Source: a virus. Taken from it: a stretch of 23,871 nucleotides of DNA. The position numbers were made by a program, and so were the translations under genes. The stretch lies in the IMG/VR virus record IMGVR_UViG_3300025632_000079, positions 1 to 23,871 of that record, one strand, 5' to 3'. The notes under the pieces are model-generated. The model made no database searches. It had not been told where the DNA came from and saw only the letters and a program-made list of their open reading frames with translations. This document shows positions 1 through 6,086 of the stretch, piece after piece (within the stretch, counting starts at the first letter, position 1; each line of letters starts with the position of its first letter).

Positions 1-1
1 G

Positions 2-274
2 CCCGAAATCGACAGGGCGTACATTACAGCAATGCTGCGGCGCGGCGAGAAGTTCAACAGCATTCCCCGTATCACGGCGTCCACGATCCACGGGTCAAAG
101 GGTGGTGAGGCGGACAACGTTGTACTTTTCACGGACCTTAGTGCGGCTGCCGACAATGCTATGCGAATTAACCCTGATGATATGCACCGAGTTTTCTACG
201 TTGGGGTCACGCGTACCCGACAAAACTTGTATATTGTTGAACCTGAAGACGCGACAAGGAGTTACGACCTATGA
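2..274 (+). CDS. UvrD/Rep-family DNA helicase, C-terminal end (5' partial)
   Basis: The reading frame is open from the left edge, so only the last ~90 residues of a superfamily 1 helicase are seen. Two C-terminal UvrD motifs are recognisable: motif V (TIHGSKGGEADNVVL) and motif VI (FYVGVTRTRQNLYIV), which bind ATP and DNA at the domain interface in PcrA/Rep/UvrD. The ATPase Walker motifs lie outside the window. The role is probably DNA unwinding in phage replication or recombination, which fits the DNA polymerase 1.3 kb downstream. The tail residues DATRSYDL are encoded by a 27-bp repeat that also carries the next gene's ribosome site and ATGA overlap. Family call is firm; the exact subfamily is not determined. 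Confidence 0.85.
   Translation, partial: PEIDRAYITAMLRRGEKFNSIPRITASTIHGSKGGEADNVVLFTDLSAAADNAMRINPDDMHRVFYVGVTRTRQNLYIVEPEDATRSYDL
248..274 (+). repeat. 27-bp direct repeat, copy 1 (coupling cassette)
   Basis: Identical to 466-492. It encodes DATRSYDL at the end of the helicase, contains an AAGGAG ribosome site and finishes in the ATGA that stops one gene and starts the next. Confidence 0.95.
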
Positions 275-492
275 AGTGTTGGCACTGCAAAACAGAACTT
301 ACTTGGAACGGCGATCACGATTGTGACGTTGAGAGCTACTCAACAGCTATCGCTGCGAACAAAGGCGAAGACGTAGAGTTTATGCACAACGAATACAACA
401 TGGTTACTAACCTGTCCTGTTCCGGCTGCGGTTCGATGGTTTTAGTTTACCGCCCGAGGGAGAAAGACGCGACAAGGAGTTACGACCTATGA
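271..492 (+). CDS. Small zinc-ribbon-like protein
   Basis: 73 residues. Two CxxC knuckles (C3/C6 and C50/C53) separated by an acidic, helical-looking middle suggest a single zinc ribbon; the partner or nucleic-acid target is unknown. Start ATG overlaps the helicase stop (ATGA), with AAGGAG seven bases upstream inside the 27-bp repeat. The protein ends in the same eight residues, DATRSYDL, as the helicase, because its 3' end is the second repeat copy. The gene therefore looks inserted between, or duplicated with, the repeats. It is co-transcribed with the surrounding replication genes. Zinc binding is inferred from cysteine spacing only. Confidence 0.7.
   Translation: MKCWHCKTELTWNGDHDCDVESYSTAIAANKGEDVEFMHNEYNMVTNLSCSGCGSMVLVYRPREKDATRSYDL
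466..492 (+). repeat. 27-bp direct repeat, copy 2 (coupling cassette)
   Basis: Exact second copy of 248-274, 218 bases downstream. It ends the zinc-ribbon gene and starts the next by the same ATGA overlap. Confidence 0.95.
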
Positions 493-833
493 CTGAAGCT
501 CTTTCTGAACAACAGCGGTTCGAATTTATCGAAGCTGAGATAGACCGCGCCTATGTCCACGCGGATGATGAGTGGAAGCAGGAATATTACCAGAATGCTG
601 CCAAATATTTATCGGAACACCAGTTCGTGGAAGGTGGTAAAATCTGTGCTTTTTGTAGAGCGCAGGGTATGTCGGACCCCCACCACCACAATGTTTGGGG
701 CGCAATGATGGCGTCCCTTCGAAAGTTGGGGTGGGTTGAAAAGGTTGGGATGGTGCGTCCTACCACACGGCACACGCACATTAACGAAGTGTGCCAGTGG
801 GAAAGTAAATTATTTAAAGGAGAGAAATCTTGA
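489..833 (+). CDS. Hypothetical phage protein with winged-helix-like C-terminus
   Basis: 114 residues, function not recognised. The N-terminal half is helical and charged. C53/C56 and a run of three histidines (65-67) could form a metal site. The segment from about 69 to 110 (WGAMMASLRKLGWVEKVG, then a Thr/His-rich turn and a Trp-containing strand) has the helix-helix-wing pattern of small phage winged-helix proteins. It starts at ATG in the ATGA overlap with the zinc-ribbon gene and is translationally coupled to it. DNA binding is a guess from pattern alone. Confidence 0.6.
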   Translation: MTEALSEQQRFEFIEAEIDRAYVHADDEWKQEYYQNAAKYLSEHQFVEGGKICAFCRAQGMSDPHHHNVWGAMMASLRKLGWVEKVGMVRPTTRHTHINEVCQWESKLFKGEKS

Positions 834-1048
834 AAAAGATGACATGGGACGAATGGAAGGCGCAGGAAGAAGCTCGGCGCAAGGAATACAAAGAGATGGG
901 TGTTACTGATCTTAATGAAGTGCGAGCGGAAAAAATGTGGAATGATCCCACAGTAAAAGATGAGGACCTGCCCGCGGCCCGGTTTGAATATGATCCTGAA
1001 TTAAAACAAATGGTTTTTGTTGGTTATAGTAATGAGGTGAAACATTGA
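830..1048 (+). CDS. Hypothetical small protein, TTG start
   Basis: 72 residues, charged, not recognised. I chose the TTG at 830, which overlaps the previous stop, because the ribosome site AAAGGAGAG (816-824) is correctly spaced for it; the in-frame ATG at 839 would be about 16 bases away. The N-terminus (WDEWKAQEEARRKEYKEMG) is a likely amphipathic helix. No domain, signal peptide or membrane segment is visible. Expression is probably coupled to neighbours through one-base to four-base overlaps. Confidence 0.6.
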   Translation: MKKMTWDEWKAQEEARRKEYKEMGVTDLNEVRAEKMWNDPTVKDEDLPAARFEYDPELKQMVFVGYSNEVKH

Positions 1049-1224
1049 TGGCTAAATGGACGATTGAAGGGAAAAACCCGCTAGAAAAAACCGTCAGCAA
1101 CCTGCAATCTAAAATTGCAGTGCAGCGCAGCGAAATAGCGCGGCTTACAAGAGCATTGGAGGCCGTGACAAACGAAAAGCTGTCCTTGCTTGCCGACATT
1201 AAATGGATGAGGGGCGAAAAATGA
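1048..1224 (+). CDS. Hypothetical 58-residue coiled-coil protein
   Basis: The ATG at 1048 shares its first base with the previous TGA stop and has GAGGTG upstream. The product runs MAKWTIEGKNPLEK and continues with a heptad-like helix from about residue 15 to 52, rich in Leu/Ile/Ala with Lys/Arg/Glu, suggesting a short coiled coil. It ends at TGA 1222-1224, overlapping the start of the next gene in ATGA form. It fills what would otherwise be a gap in a tightly packed operon, which supports it being real. Function unknown. Confidence 0.6.
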   Translation: MAKWTIEGKNPLEKTVSNLQSKIAVQRSEIARLTRALEAVTNEKLSLLADIKWMRGEK

Positions 1225-1583
1225 AACGTTCCGAAGTTTTAATCGCAGCAGATGCCTTAATTAACGGCCAAAGAGCCACCGATTATGGCGATGCTTACGA
1301 CAACCACGCTCGAATTGCGGATGGTTGGAACGTCATCATACGCGGGGCTCTTACAAGCCACGGTTACCTGACCCCGGCCCACGTCACGTTGATGATGGAC
1401 TGGGTTAAAACAAGTCGTCTGATAGAAACGATAGACCACGAGGACTCGTGGATAGATAAAGCGGGCTATACCGCGCTGGGCGCAGAGTTTGTCGAAAGAG
1501 ACAAACGCCCTGTAGATGAAATTATTGAGGAAATAAAAACTAATGGCAAATTTGCAAATGGCTATGTTCGCCCCCAAAAGTGA
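1221..1583 (+). CDS. DUF6378-type phage protein
   Basis: 120 residues from the ATG at 1221, preceded by GAGG and overlapping the previous stop. An upstream in-frame ATG at 1203 lacks a ribosome site. The core (RATDYGDAYDNHARIADGW, later LMMDWVKTSRLIE and DSWIDKAGYTALG) matches the pattern I know from DUF6378, a family common in phage replication regions. The DYG...N/H...D residues and K/D pattern look like a helical MazG-type or nucleotide-handling fold, but no activity is established. It overlaps the polymerase start by 41 bases. Confidence 0.7.
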   Translation: MKRSEVLIAADALINGQRATDYGDAYDNHARIADGWNVIIRGALTSHGYLTPAHVTLMMDWVKTSRLIETIDHEDSWIDKAGYTALGAEFVERDKRPVDEIIEEIKTNGKFANGYVRPQK

Positions 1584-3438
1584 ATGGGTTCCACCCATCG
1601 AACTGCCCGACATCACAAGTGCCGCTAAGATTGCAATTGATGTCGAAACGCGCGACCCGAACCTAAAAAAGAATGGCCCGGGTTGGGCAACAGGAGACGG
1701 GGAAGTCGTGGGTTACGCCGTAGCCGTAGACGGATGGTCCGGTTACATCCCGATCCGACACCTTGGCGGAGGTAATCTTGACGAAAAACAAGTCAACAAA
1801 TGGCTGCGAAAAGTATTTGAATGCCCTGCCGACAAAATCATGCACAACGCTCAGTATGACTTGGGCTGGATTAAACGCATGGGCTTCACGGTCAACGGAC
1901 GCATCATCGATACCATGCTGGTGGCGTCCCTGCTTGACGAAAATCGCTTTAGCTACAGCCTAAACGCTCTGGCTTACGAACACCTCGGTAAAACAAAATC
2001 GGAAAAAGCACTCGTGCAAGCCGCGCGAGAGTTTGGCGTCGATCCAAAAGCAGAGATGTGGAAGATGCCCGCTATGTATGTCGGCCCGTATGCCGAAGTG
2101 GATGCCGTCCTAACGCTGGAGCTTTGGAATTACTTTTCCACAATGTTAGGCAAAGAAGACCTGTGGAGCATTGCTAACACAGAACTCGACCTCCTGCCCT
2201 GCCTTGTCGATATGACCATGCGCGGCGTTCGTATAGACGTAAACCGCGTCGAACGGACCAGAGACATGCTTTTAAAGCGCGAAAAAGAAGTGATGAAAGA
2301 AGTTAAACGCATCACGGGAATAGACGTAGAGATATGGGCAGCACAATCCCTGTCAAAAGCTTTCGATAAGCTGGACATAGCATATCCCAAAACAGAAAAA
2401 GGCGCTCCGTCGTTCACAAAACAATACCTGAACGAAAACCCGCACCCCGTGGCAAAGCTGGTTGTGGAAGCCCGCAACCTAAATAAAACGTCAGGCACGT
2501 TTATTAACACGATAATCAAGCACTGCCGGTCCGATGGGCGTATCCACTCGCACATTAACCAAATCCGTTCAGATGATGGCGGAACGGTTTCGGGCCGTAT
2601 ATCGATGTCAAACCCCAACCTGCAACAAATCCCGGCCCGCGACCCAGAACTTGGTCCCATGATCCGCAGTTTGTTCCTGCCAGAAGAAGGCGAACAGTGG
2701 GCTGCCATCGACTACTCGCAGCAAGAACCGCGCATCTTGGTCCACTACGCACACGTATATGGCAAAACACGCGGCATTCCGCTGGAAGGTGCTGCCGAGT
2801 TTGTTGAAGCGTACAACACGGACCCATCAACAGACTTCCATACGATGGTGGCCGAGATGACAAACATCCCGCGTAAGCAAGCAAAAACCATTAACCTCGG
2901 CCTGATGTATGGCATGGGCGTAAACAAAATGGCGGAAAGCTTGGACATTCCTGTCGAAGAGGCCAAGAAGTTGGTCAAACAATACCATGACCGCGTTCCG
3001 TTCGTAAAAGGACTGATGACCGGCGTCATGAACAGGCTAAACGAGAAATCTTCGGCGGGCGCTATACGCTCACTGGGAGGCCGTAAGTGCCGCTTTGAGA
3101 TGTGGGAGCCCGATACGTTCGCAATGAACAAAGCCCTGCCTTACCGGGAAGCTGTGGAGACCTACGGCCCCACTACGCGCCTGAAGAGGGCCTACACGTA
3201 CAAAGCCCTAAACAGATTGATCCAAGCGTCCGCTGCCGACATGACAAAGAAAGCCATGGTGGCTCTCTACAAAGAAGGCAAACTCCCCTTGGTACAAATC
3301 CACGATGAAATTGCAATGTCCGTAAAAAATGTTGACGAAGCAAAAGAAATTGCTAAAGTAATGGAGAATGTACTACCACTTGAAGTCCCGAGTAAATGTG
3401 ATGTTGAAATAGGACCATCTTGGGGCGAGTCCATGTGA
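1543..3438 (+). CDS. polA: DNA polymerase I (family A) with 3'-5' exonuclease
   Basis: 631 residues, a replicative phage PolA without a 5'-3' exonuclease domain. Proofreading motifs are intact: ExoI D33/E35 (IDVET), ExoII D106 (NAQYD) and ExoIII Y183...D187. The polymerase palm has motif A from D390 (DYSQQEPR, with the usual I-E-L replaced by Q-E-P), motif B (RKQAKTINLGLMYG) and motif C HDE at 587-589. The position equivalent to E. coli Phe762 is Leu452. Start ATG 1543 has GAGGA eleven bases upstream; ATGs at 1558 and 1564 are alternatives. A strong terminator follows 43 bases after the stop. It probably copies the phage genome together with the upstream helicase. Confidence 0.95.
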   Translation: MANLQMAMFAPKSEWVPPIELPDITSAAKIAIDVETRDPNLKKNGPGWATGDGEVVGYAVAVDGWSGYIPIRHLGGGNLDEKQVNKWLRKVFECPADKIMHNAQYDLGWIKRMGFTVNGRIIDTMLVASLLDENRFSYSLNALAYEHLGKTKSEKALVQAAREFGVDPKAEMWKMPAMYVGPYAEVDAVLTLELWNYFSTMLGKEDLWSIANTELDLLPCLVDMTMRGVRIDVNRVERTRDMLLKREKEVMKEVKRITGIDVEIWAAQSLSKAFDKLDIAYPKTEKGAPSFTKQYLNENPHPVAKLVVEARNLNKTSGTFINTIIKHCRSDGRIHSHINQIRSDDGGTVSGRISMSNPNLQQIPARDPELGPMIRSLFLPEEGEQWAAIDYSQQEPRILVHYAHVYGKTRGIPLEGAAEFVEAYNTDPSTDFHTMVAEMTNIPRKQAKTINLGLMYGMGVNKMAESLDIPVEEAKKLVKQYHDRVPFVKGLMTGVMNRLNEKSSAGAIRSLGGRKCRFEMWEPDTFAMNKALPYREAVETYGPTTRLKRAYTYKALNRLIQASAADMTKKAMVALYKEGKLPLVQIHDEIAMSVKNVDEAKEIAKVMENVLPLEVPSKCDVEIGPSWGESM

Positions 3439-3480
3439 ATTACCTATACTGCTCGACAAACCTCATGTTTGTTAACTCCC

Positions 3481-3511
3481 CCCCCCAGCCTTCCCCGCTG
3501 GGGGGTTTTTT
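3481..3511 (+). terminator. Rho-independent terminator after polA
   Basis: The GC-rich stem is CCCCCCAGC (3481-3489) pairing with GCTGGGGGG (3497-3505), with a 7-base loop and then six T. It ends the replication operon and touches the stop codon of the converging ATP-grasp gene at 3510. A weaker ACAAAC/GTTTGT hairpin precedes it at 3456-3472. Confidence 0.9.
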
Positions 3512-4259
3512 ATGCCAACTCCGAGCGAATAGCACTCGCAAGCGCACCATCAACAACACGATCAAACGCCGCAAACATCGGTCCGCTGTTTATTTCCAGA
3601 AACACGTCGTCCATAAAATCCGCTGCGCAAAAAGTTAAGCCCAGCCCATGGGCCACGGACCGTACTTTGTGCGCAATATCTTGCGCAAACACCTCCTTGG
3701 TCACAACAACGTGCGGATCGTCACGGTAATCTAAAGCCGTCGTCTCTAACTTAAAGCCAAAGTGCTGATCCCCGACCAAAAATAACCGACGATTAACCCC
3801 CGGCATACGGTTTTGAATAATACCCGTCCAACTCGTTTGATTGCCGGACATGCAATGCGCCCCGCCCGTCAACGGCTTAAATATGCAATCGCCCTCCAAA
3901 GGCCCCTTGCCAATAATCGTGCGCGGTATCTCAAGGCCCGCGGCCATGGCCCGACGCAAGTTAGAAGCTTTGATAGGTGTGCCATGGTTATAACGCCTGT
4001 TATAACGAGACACATGCGAGTTAGCGTCCAAGTAATTCGCCATAAGATGCCAATTGTTGAAACGTTGATGCGTGTTCTTTGTAAACACATTGGCCCTGCC
4101 AAAAAAACCGCGCATCTTAACGCGCTCATCGTTACAAACAAGGGTGTTTGTATTTATGTCCCACGTATAATCACTCGCCTGATCCAGAAATAAATCAAAA
4201 TGCGGGCGCAGCGCCGCAATGTTAGGATCGTCCATCTGTCCAAACAACACATAATCCAT
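3510..4259 (-). CDS. ATP-grasp ligase, RimK/graspetide-ligase-like
   Basis: 249 residues from the ATG at 4259-4257, which has GAGG seven bases upstream; a longer reading frame to 4484 lacks support and would overlap the RHH gene. The N-terminal ~100 residues resemble a pre-ATP-grasp domain, followed by MAAGLEIPRTII (105-116), a nucleotide-binding strand with K128 (IFKPLTGGAH), and the C-terminal metal-binding part D214...E222-I-N224 (ADFMDD, FLEINSGP). Such enzymes join a carboxylate to an amine through an acyl phosphate, for example adding amino acids to a protein or cyclising a peptide. Its substrate is unknown and no obvious precursor peptide lies next to it. It is the only minus-strand gene and is divergent from an RHH regulator. 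Confidence 0.75.
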   Translation of the reverse strand: MDYVLFGQMDDPNIAALRPHFDLFLDQASDYTWDINTNTLVCNDERVKMRGFFGRANVFTKNTHQRFNNWHLMANYLDANSHVSRYNRRYNHGTPIKASNLRRAMAAGLEIPRTIIGKGPLEGDCIFKPLTGGAHCMSGNQTSWTGIIQNRMPGVNRRLFLVGDQHFGFKLETTALDYRDDPHVVVTKEVFAQDIAHKVRSVAHGLGLTFCAADFMDDVFLEINSGPMFAAFDRVVDGALASAIRSELA

Positions 4260-4274
4260 AGTAAACCCTCTTTT

Positions 4275-4303
4275 TCTTGCATTCTTGCATATACTCCTAT
4301 AAT
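4275..4303 (+). promoter_or_regulatory. Promoter with tandem TCTTGCAT, divergent control region
   Basis: TCTTGCAT occurs twice head-to-tail (4275-4282, 4283-4290). A perfect -10 TATAAT (4298-4303) faces the RHH gene, with TTGCAT at 4277-4282 as a -35 (spacing 15). The region also lies just upstream of the minus-strand ATP-grasp gene, so one protein bound here could control both. The tandem 8-mers are a natural candidate for an RHH operator (inference). Confidence 0.6.
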
Positions 4304-4337
4304 ATCCTAGATGAAGCGGGACTTGGAGCGAAAAAAA

Positions 4338-4523
4338 ATGGATACCACACGTTGGAAAAGCGTACTTGTACCGCGGGAAGTGTACGAAGAAATTAAACAC
4401 CTGTCTAAAGCAGAGGGCAGAACCATCGGCGGACAACTCCGACTGGTCTTCGACTGGTATAAAGAAGCGCGGACCGCGGGCCACGTACCAATTGAAGAAA
4501 ATAAAGAAGATATATGCGATTAA
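4338..4523 (+). CDS. Ribbon-helix-helix transcriptional regulator
   Basis: 61 residues. The strand-helix-helix pattern RWKSVLVPREVYEEIKHLSKAEG followed by TIGGQLRLVFDWY is typical of MetJ/Arc proteins, in which the N-terminal strand pairs in a dimer and enters the DNA major groove. I chose the ATG at 4338 because GGAG lies nine bases upstream; the ATG at 4311 has no ribosome site and lies almost on the -10. It stands alone between its own promoter and a terminator, divergent from the ATP-grasp gene, which suggests autoregulation and control of that gene. A toxin-antitoxin role is less likely because no toxin-like partner is adjacent. Confidence 0.75.
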   Translation: MDTTRWKSVLVPREVYEEIKHLSKAEGRTIGGQLRLVFDWYKEARTAGHVPIEENKEDICD

Positions 4524-4592
4524 CTATTGCTTATCCCATACATTGATGTAAAGTAAGTTTTGCAGCAGCATGTTGCACTCCGTAGTAAAAAC

Positions 4593-4632
4593 GCCCCCAG
4601 ACTGCTTGCCCGCGGCTGGGGGCAATTTTTTT
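4593..4632 (+). terminator. Rho-independent terminator after RHH gene
   Basis: Stem GCCCCCAG (4593-4600) pairs with CTGGGGGC (4616-4623), with a 15-base loop and then AA plus seven T. The ribosome site of the next gene begins right after it. Confidence 0.9.
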
Positions 4633-4649
4633 AAAAAAAGGAGAAACGA

Positions 4650-4856
4650 ATGCCAGATTTCGTTGATGGCCTACGCGCCAAAAAACCAAATGATAAAGCA
4701 CCAGACTTCGTTAAGTGCAATCTTAGCATAAAACGCGAAGACCTGTTGGCGTGGTTGTCCACAAGAAACGACGAATGGATCAACGTCCAAGTCAAAGAAA
4801 GCGGTAAAACCGGCACATGGTACGCAGAAGTGGATACGTGGGAGCCCCGCAAATGA
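4650..4856 (+). CDS. Conserved-looking hypothetical small protein
   Basis: 68 residues starting MPDFVDGLRAKKP, with a strong AAAGGAG site at 4637-4643. A middle helix (KREDLLAWLS) is followed by alternating strands ending in WYAEVDTWEPRK. This pattern (short N-terminal tail, K-E-DL-W, then Y-A-D-W near the end) is familiar from small phage proteins of unknown function. No catalytic motif or membrane segment is visible. It is the first gene of the A-rich early block and overlaps the next by ATGA. Confidence 0.7.
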   Translation: MPDFVDGLRAKKPNDKAPDFVKCNLSIKREDLLAWLSTRNDEWINVQVKESGKTGTWYAEVDTWEPRK

Positions 4857-5170
4857 AGTTGACGCCGGATTCCGAAAAATACCAAACCCTCTACTTCGAG
4901 GCTTGGACCAAACAAAATAAAATTGACGGCCGAAAAAACCCGGACATGCTTAAAAAAGACACAAAAAAAGCATGGGACAACGGTAAAGTAAACGGAGCGT
5001 TAGGAGGCCGTAAAAAAATCACCTTGGACAAATGGCCCGAAAAAGCTAAAATCATAAACAATATGAAACTTAAAGGCATGTCCAATAATAAAATAACGGA
5101 ACTTACAGGCATAAACTTGTCATCCGTTAAAGATTTCGTCAAAAGATACGACCTGCCAAAGGAAGTCTGA
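4853..5170 (+). CDS. HTH domain protein
   Basis: 105 residues from the ATG at 4853 (ATGA overlap with the previous gene, GGAG eight bases upstream); the more upstream start at 4817 would overlap more and lacks support. The N-terminal half is Lys-rich. The C-terminal part (EKAKIINNMKLKGMSNNKITELTG, then INLSSVKDFVKRYDLP) has the three-helix pattern of resolvase/Hin-type helix-turn-helix domains, so sequence-specific DNA binding is likely. No recombinase catalytic domain is present. It is probably an early regulator co-transcribed with its neighbours. Confidence 0.65.
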   Translation: MKLTPDSEKYQTLYFEAWTKQNKIDGRKNPDMLKKDTKKAWDNGKVNGALGGRKKITLDKWPEKAKIINNMKLKGMSNNKITELTGINLSSVKDFVKRYDLPKEV

Positions 5171-5171
5171 A

Positions 5172-5459
5172 GTGAAAGCAACGCGACTCAGTGAAGCCGA
5201 AGAAGAAGCAAGAAACGACTTCTTTATGGCAATGGATTGCGCGCAAGACTTGATCCAAGAAATGGTAGAAAGTGACATAAACATGGGCGCAGCACTCGGA
5301 GGCATACTAACGCAAACCCTCACCGCGCTCATGTCCGTCGCTCCAAATAACGAAACCGCAATGAAAGTCCTATCGTCTTGTATCCATAATGCGTCCTTTA
5401 CGTCCCTAGAAACCTCCGAACACGAACAAACGCACCAAGGGTCAGACGAAATACACTGA
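5172..5459 (+). CDS. Hypothetical helical protein, GTG start
   Basis: 95 residues starting at GTG 5172, two bases after the previous stop, with AAAGGA eight bases before it. It is predicted mainly helical: a charged helix (SEAEEEARNDFFMAMD), a longer hydrophobic-amphipathic stretch (MGAALGGILTQTLTALMSVAP, not long enough to be a convincing membrane helix) and a His/Gln/Glu-rich tail. Function not recognised. A promoter follows directly after its stop, so this is probably the end of the transcript started at 4.6 kb or read into the next gene. Confidence 0.6.
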   Translation: MKATRLSEAEEEARNDFFMAMDCAQDLIQEMVESDINMGAALGGILTQTLTALMSVAPNNETAMKVLSSCIHNASFTSLETSEHEQTHQGSDEIH

Positions 5460-5462
5460 CAC

Positions 5463-5492
5463 TTGACAGTATCGCATAACATCCCATATAGT
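5463..5492 (+). promoter_or_regulatory. Sigma70-type promoter with ATCGCATA operator motif
   Basis: Perfect -35 TTGACA (5463-5468), 18-base spacer and TATAGT (5487-5492). The recurrent 8-mer ATCGCATA sits in the spacer (5471-5478), where a bound protein would block RNA polymerase. The ribosome site TATGGAG follows at 5507-5513. Confidence 0.75.
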
Positions 5493-5519
5493 TAAACGGC
5501 ATAAACTATGGAGATGAAA

Positions 5520-5915
5520 ATGCAAAAACTACTGTCTATCGAAGAAGTAATGAAAATCACAGGTAAAGCTAAACCTACAATATACCGGCGTACCGCAGAA
5601 GGCACGTTCCCAACACCCGTCGAAGTGCCGTCAACCGCGCTCCGCGGGCCAAAAACAAAAAAAATGTGGGACGAAAAAGACATAATGGCGTGGAAAAGAG
5701 AAATGAAGTTCGTGCCGAAAAAAGAAAATATCGTCCTCGACAACGGTGAAAACATCGGAAGACAAGAACAAAACCACGAACAGGTTAACCCCTTTTCAAA
5801 CAACCCGTGGACGAACCTGCTAGACGAACCAAAATGGTACGTTAAACATAAATTCCTAGTCTGGGCCGCCATCGGAGGCCTGCTCGCAGGTATAATAGGA
5901 AGCGTTTGGGGTTAA
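5520..5915 (+). CDS. AlpA-like DNA-binding protein with C-terminal membrane helix
   Basis: 131 residues from ATG 5520 (GGAG six bases upstream; the ATG at 5508 is part of that site). The N-terminal ~60 residues (LLSIEEVMKITGKAKPTIYRR, then GTFPTPVEVPS and KMWDEKDIMAWKRE) follow the MerR/AlpA-type winged-helix excisionase/activator pattern. The C-terminus has a hydrophobic segment at about 112-130 (FLVWAAIGGLLAGIIGSVW) preceded by Lys/His, so it may be anchored in the inner membrane with the DNA-binding domain in the cytoplasm. A polar linker joins the parts. AlpA proteins are normally soluble, ~70 residues. It has its own promoter carrying ATCGCATA, shared with later cassettes. Confidence 0.75.
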   Translation: MQKLLSIEEVMKITGKAKPTIYRRTAEGTFPTPVEVPSTALRGPKTKKMWDEKDIMAWKREMKFVPKKENIVLDNGENIGRQEQNHEQVNPFSNNPWTNLLDEPKWYVKHKFLVWAAIGGLLAGIIGSVWG

Positions 5916-5933
5916 ATAAACAAAATAACCCAA

Positions 5934-5962
5934 TTGTGACGACGGTATCGCCATCGTCACAA
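5934..5962 (+). other. Long intergenic hairpin without T-tract
   Basis: Twelve-base arms, 5934-5945 and 5951-5962, pair with one C/A mismatch around loop TATCG. No T-run follows, so this is more likely an RNA stability or processing hairpin, or an inverted-repeat binding site, than a terminator. Confidence 0.65.
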
Positions 5963-5988
5963 TCTATAAAACAAAAAAAGGAGTGAAA

Positions 5989-6069
5989 ATGACCAAAGAA
6001 AAACTGGAAATGGAAAAAATGCTCAACGAAGTGTTCCAAAAAGTGTTCGGAACAAAATGGGGAGCTTAA
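5989..6069 (+). CDS. Putative 26-residue microprotein
   Basis: Very short frame with an excellent ribosome site (AAAAAAAGGAGTG) correctly spaced before ATG 5989. Product begins MTKEKLEMEKMLNEVF and ends FGTKWGA: one amphipathic helix. Whether it is translated is not certain, but the ribosome site has no other gene to serve. It lies between a hairpin and the CSD-like gene. Function unknown. Confidence 0.45.
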   Translation: MTKEKLEMEKMLNEVFQKVFGTKWGA

Positions 6070-6086
6070 AGCATAAAGGATAAAAC

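Noticed and set aside
2130-2708. 192-residue frame on the minus strand
   Set aside because: Lies wholly antisense to the polymerase gene, whose motifs are intact; no ribosome site or domain pattern.
3813-4193. 126-residue + strand frame opposite the ATP-grasp gene
   Set aside because: Antisense to a well-supported gene; product is not domain-like and has no ribosome site.
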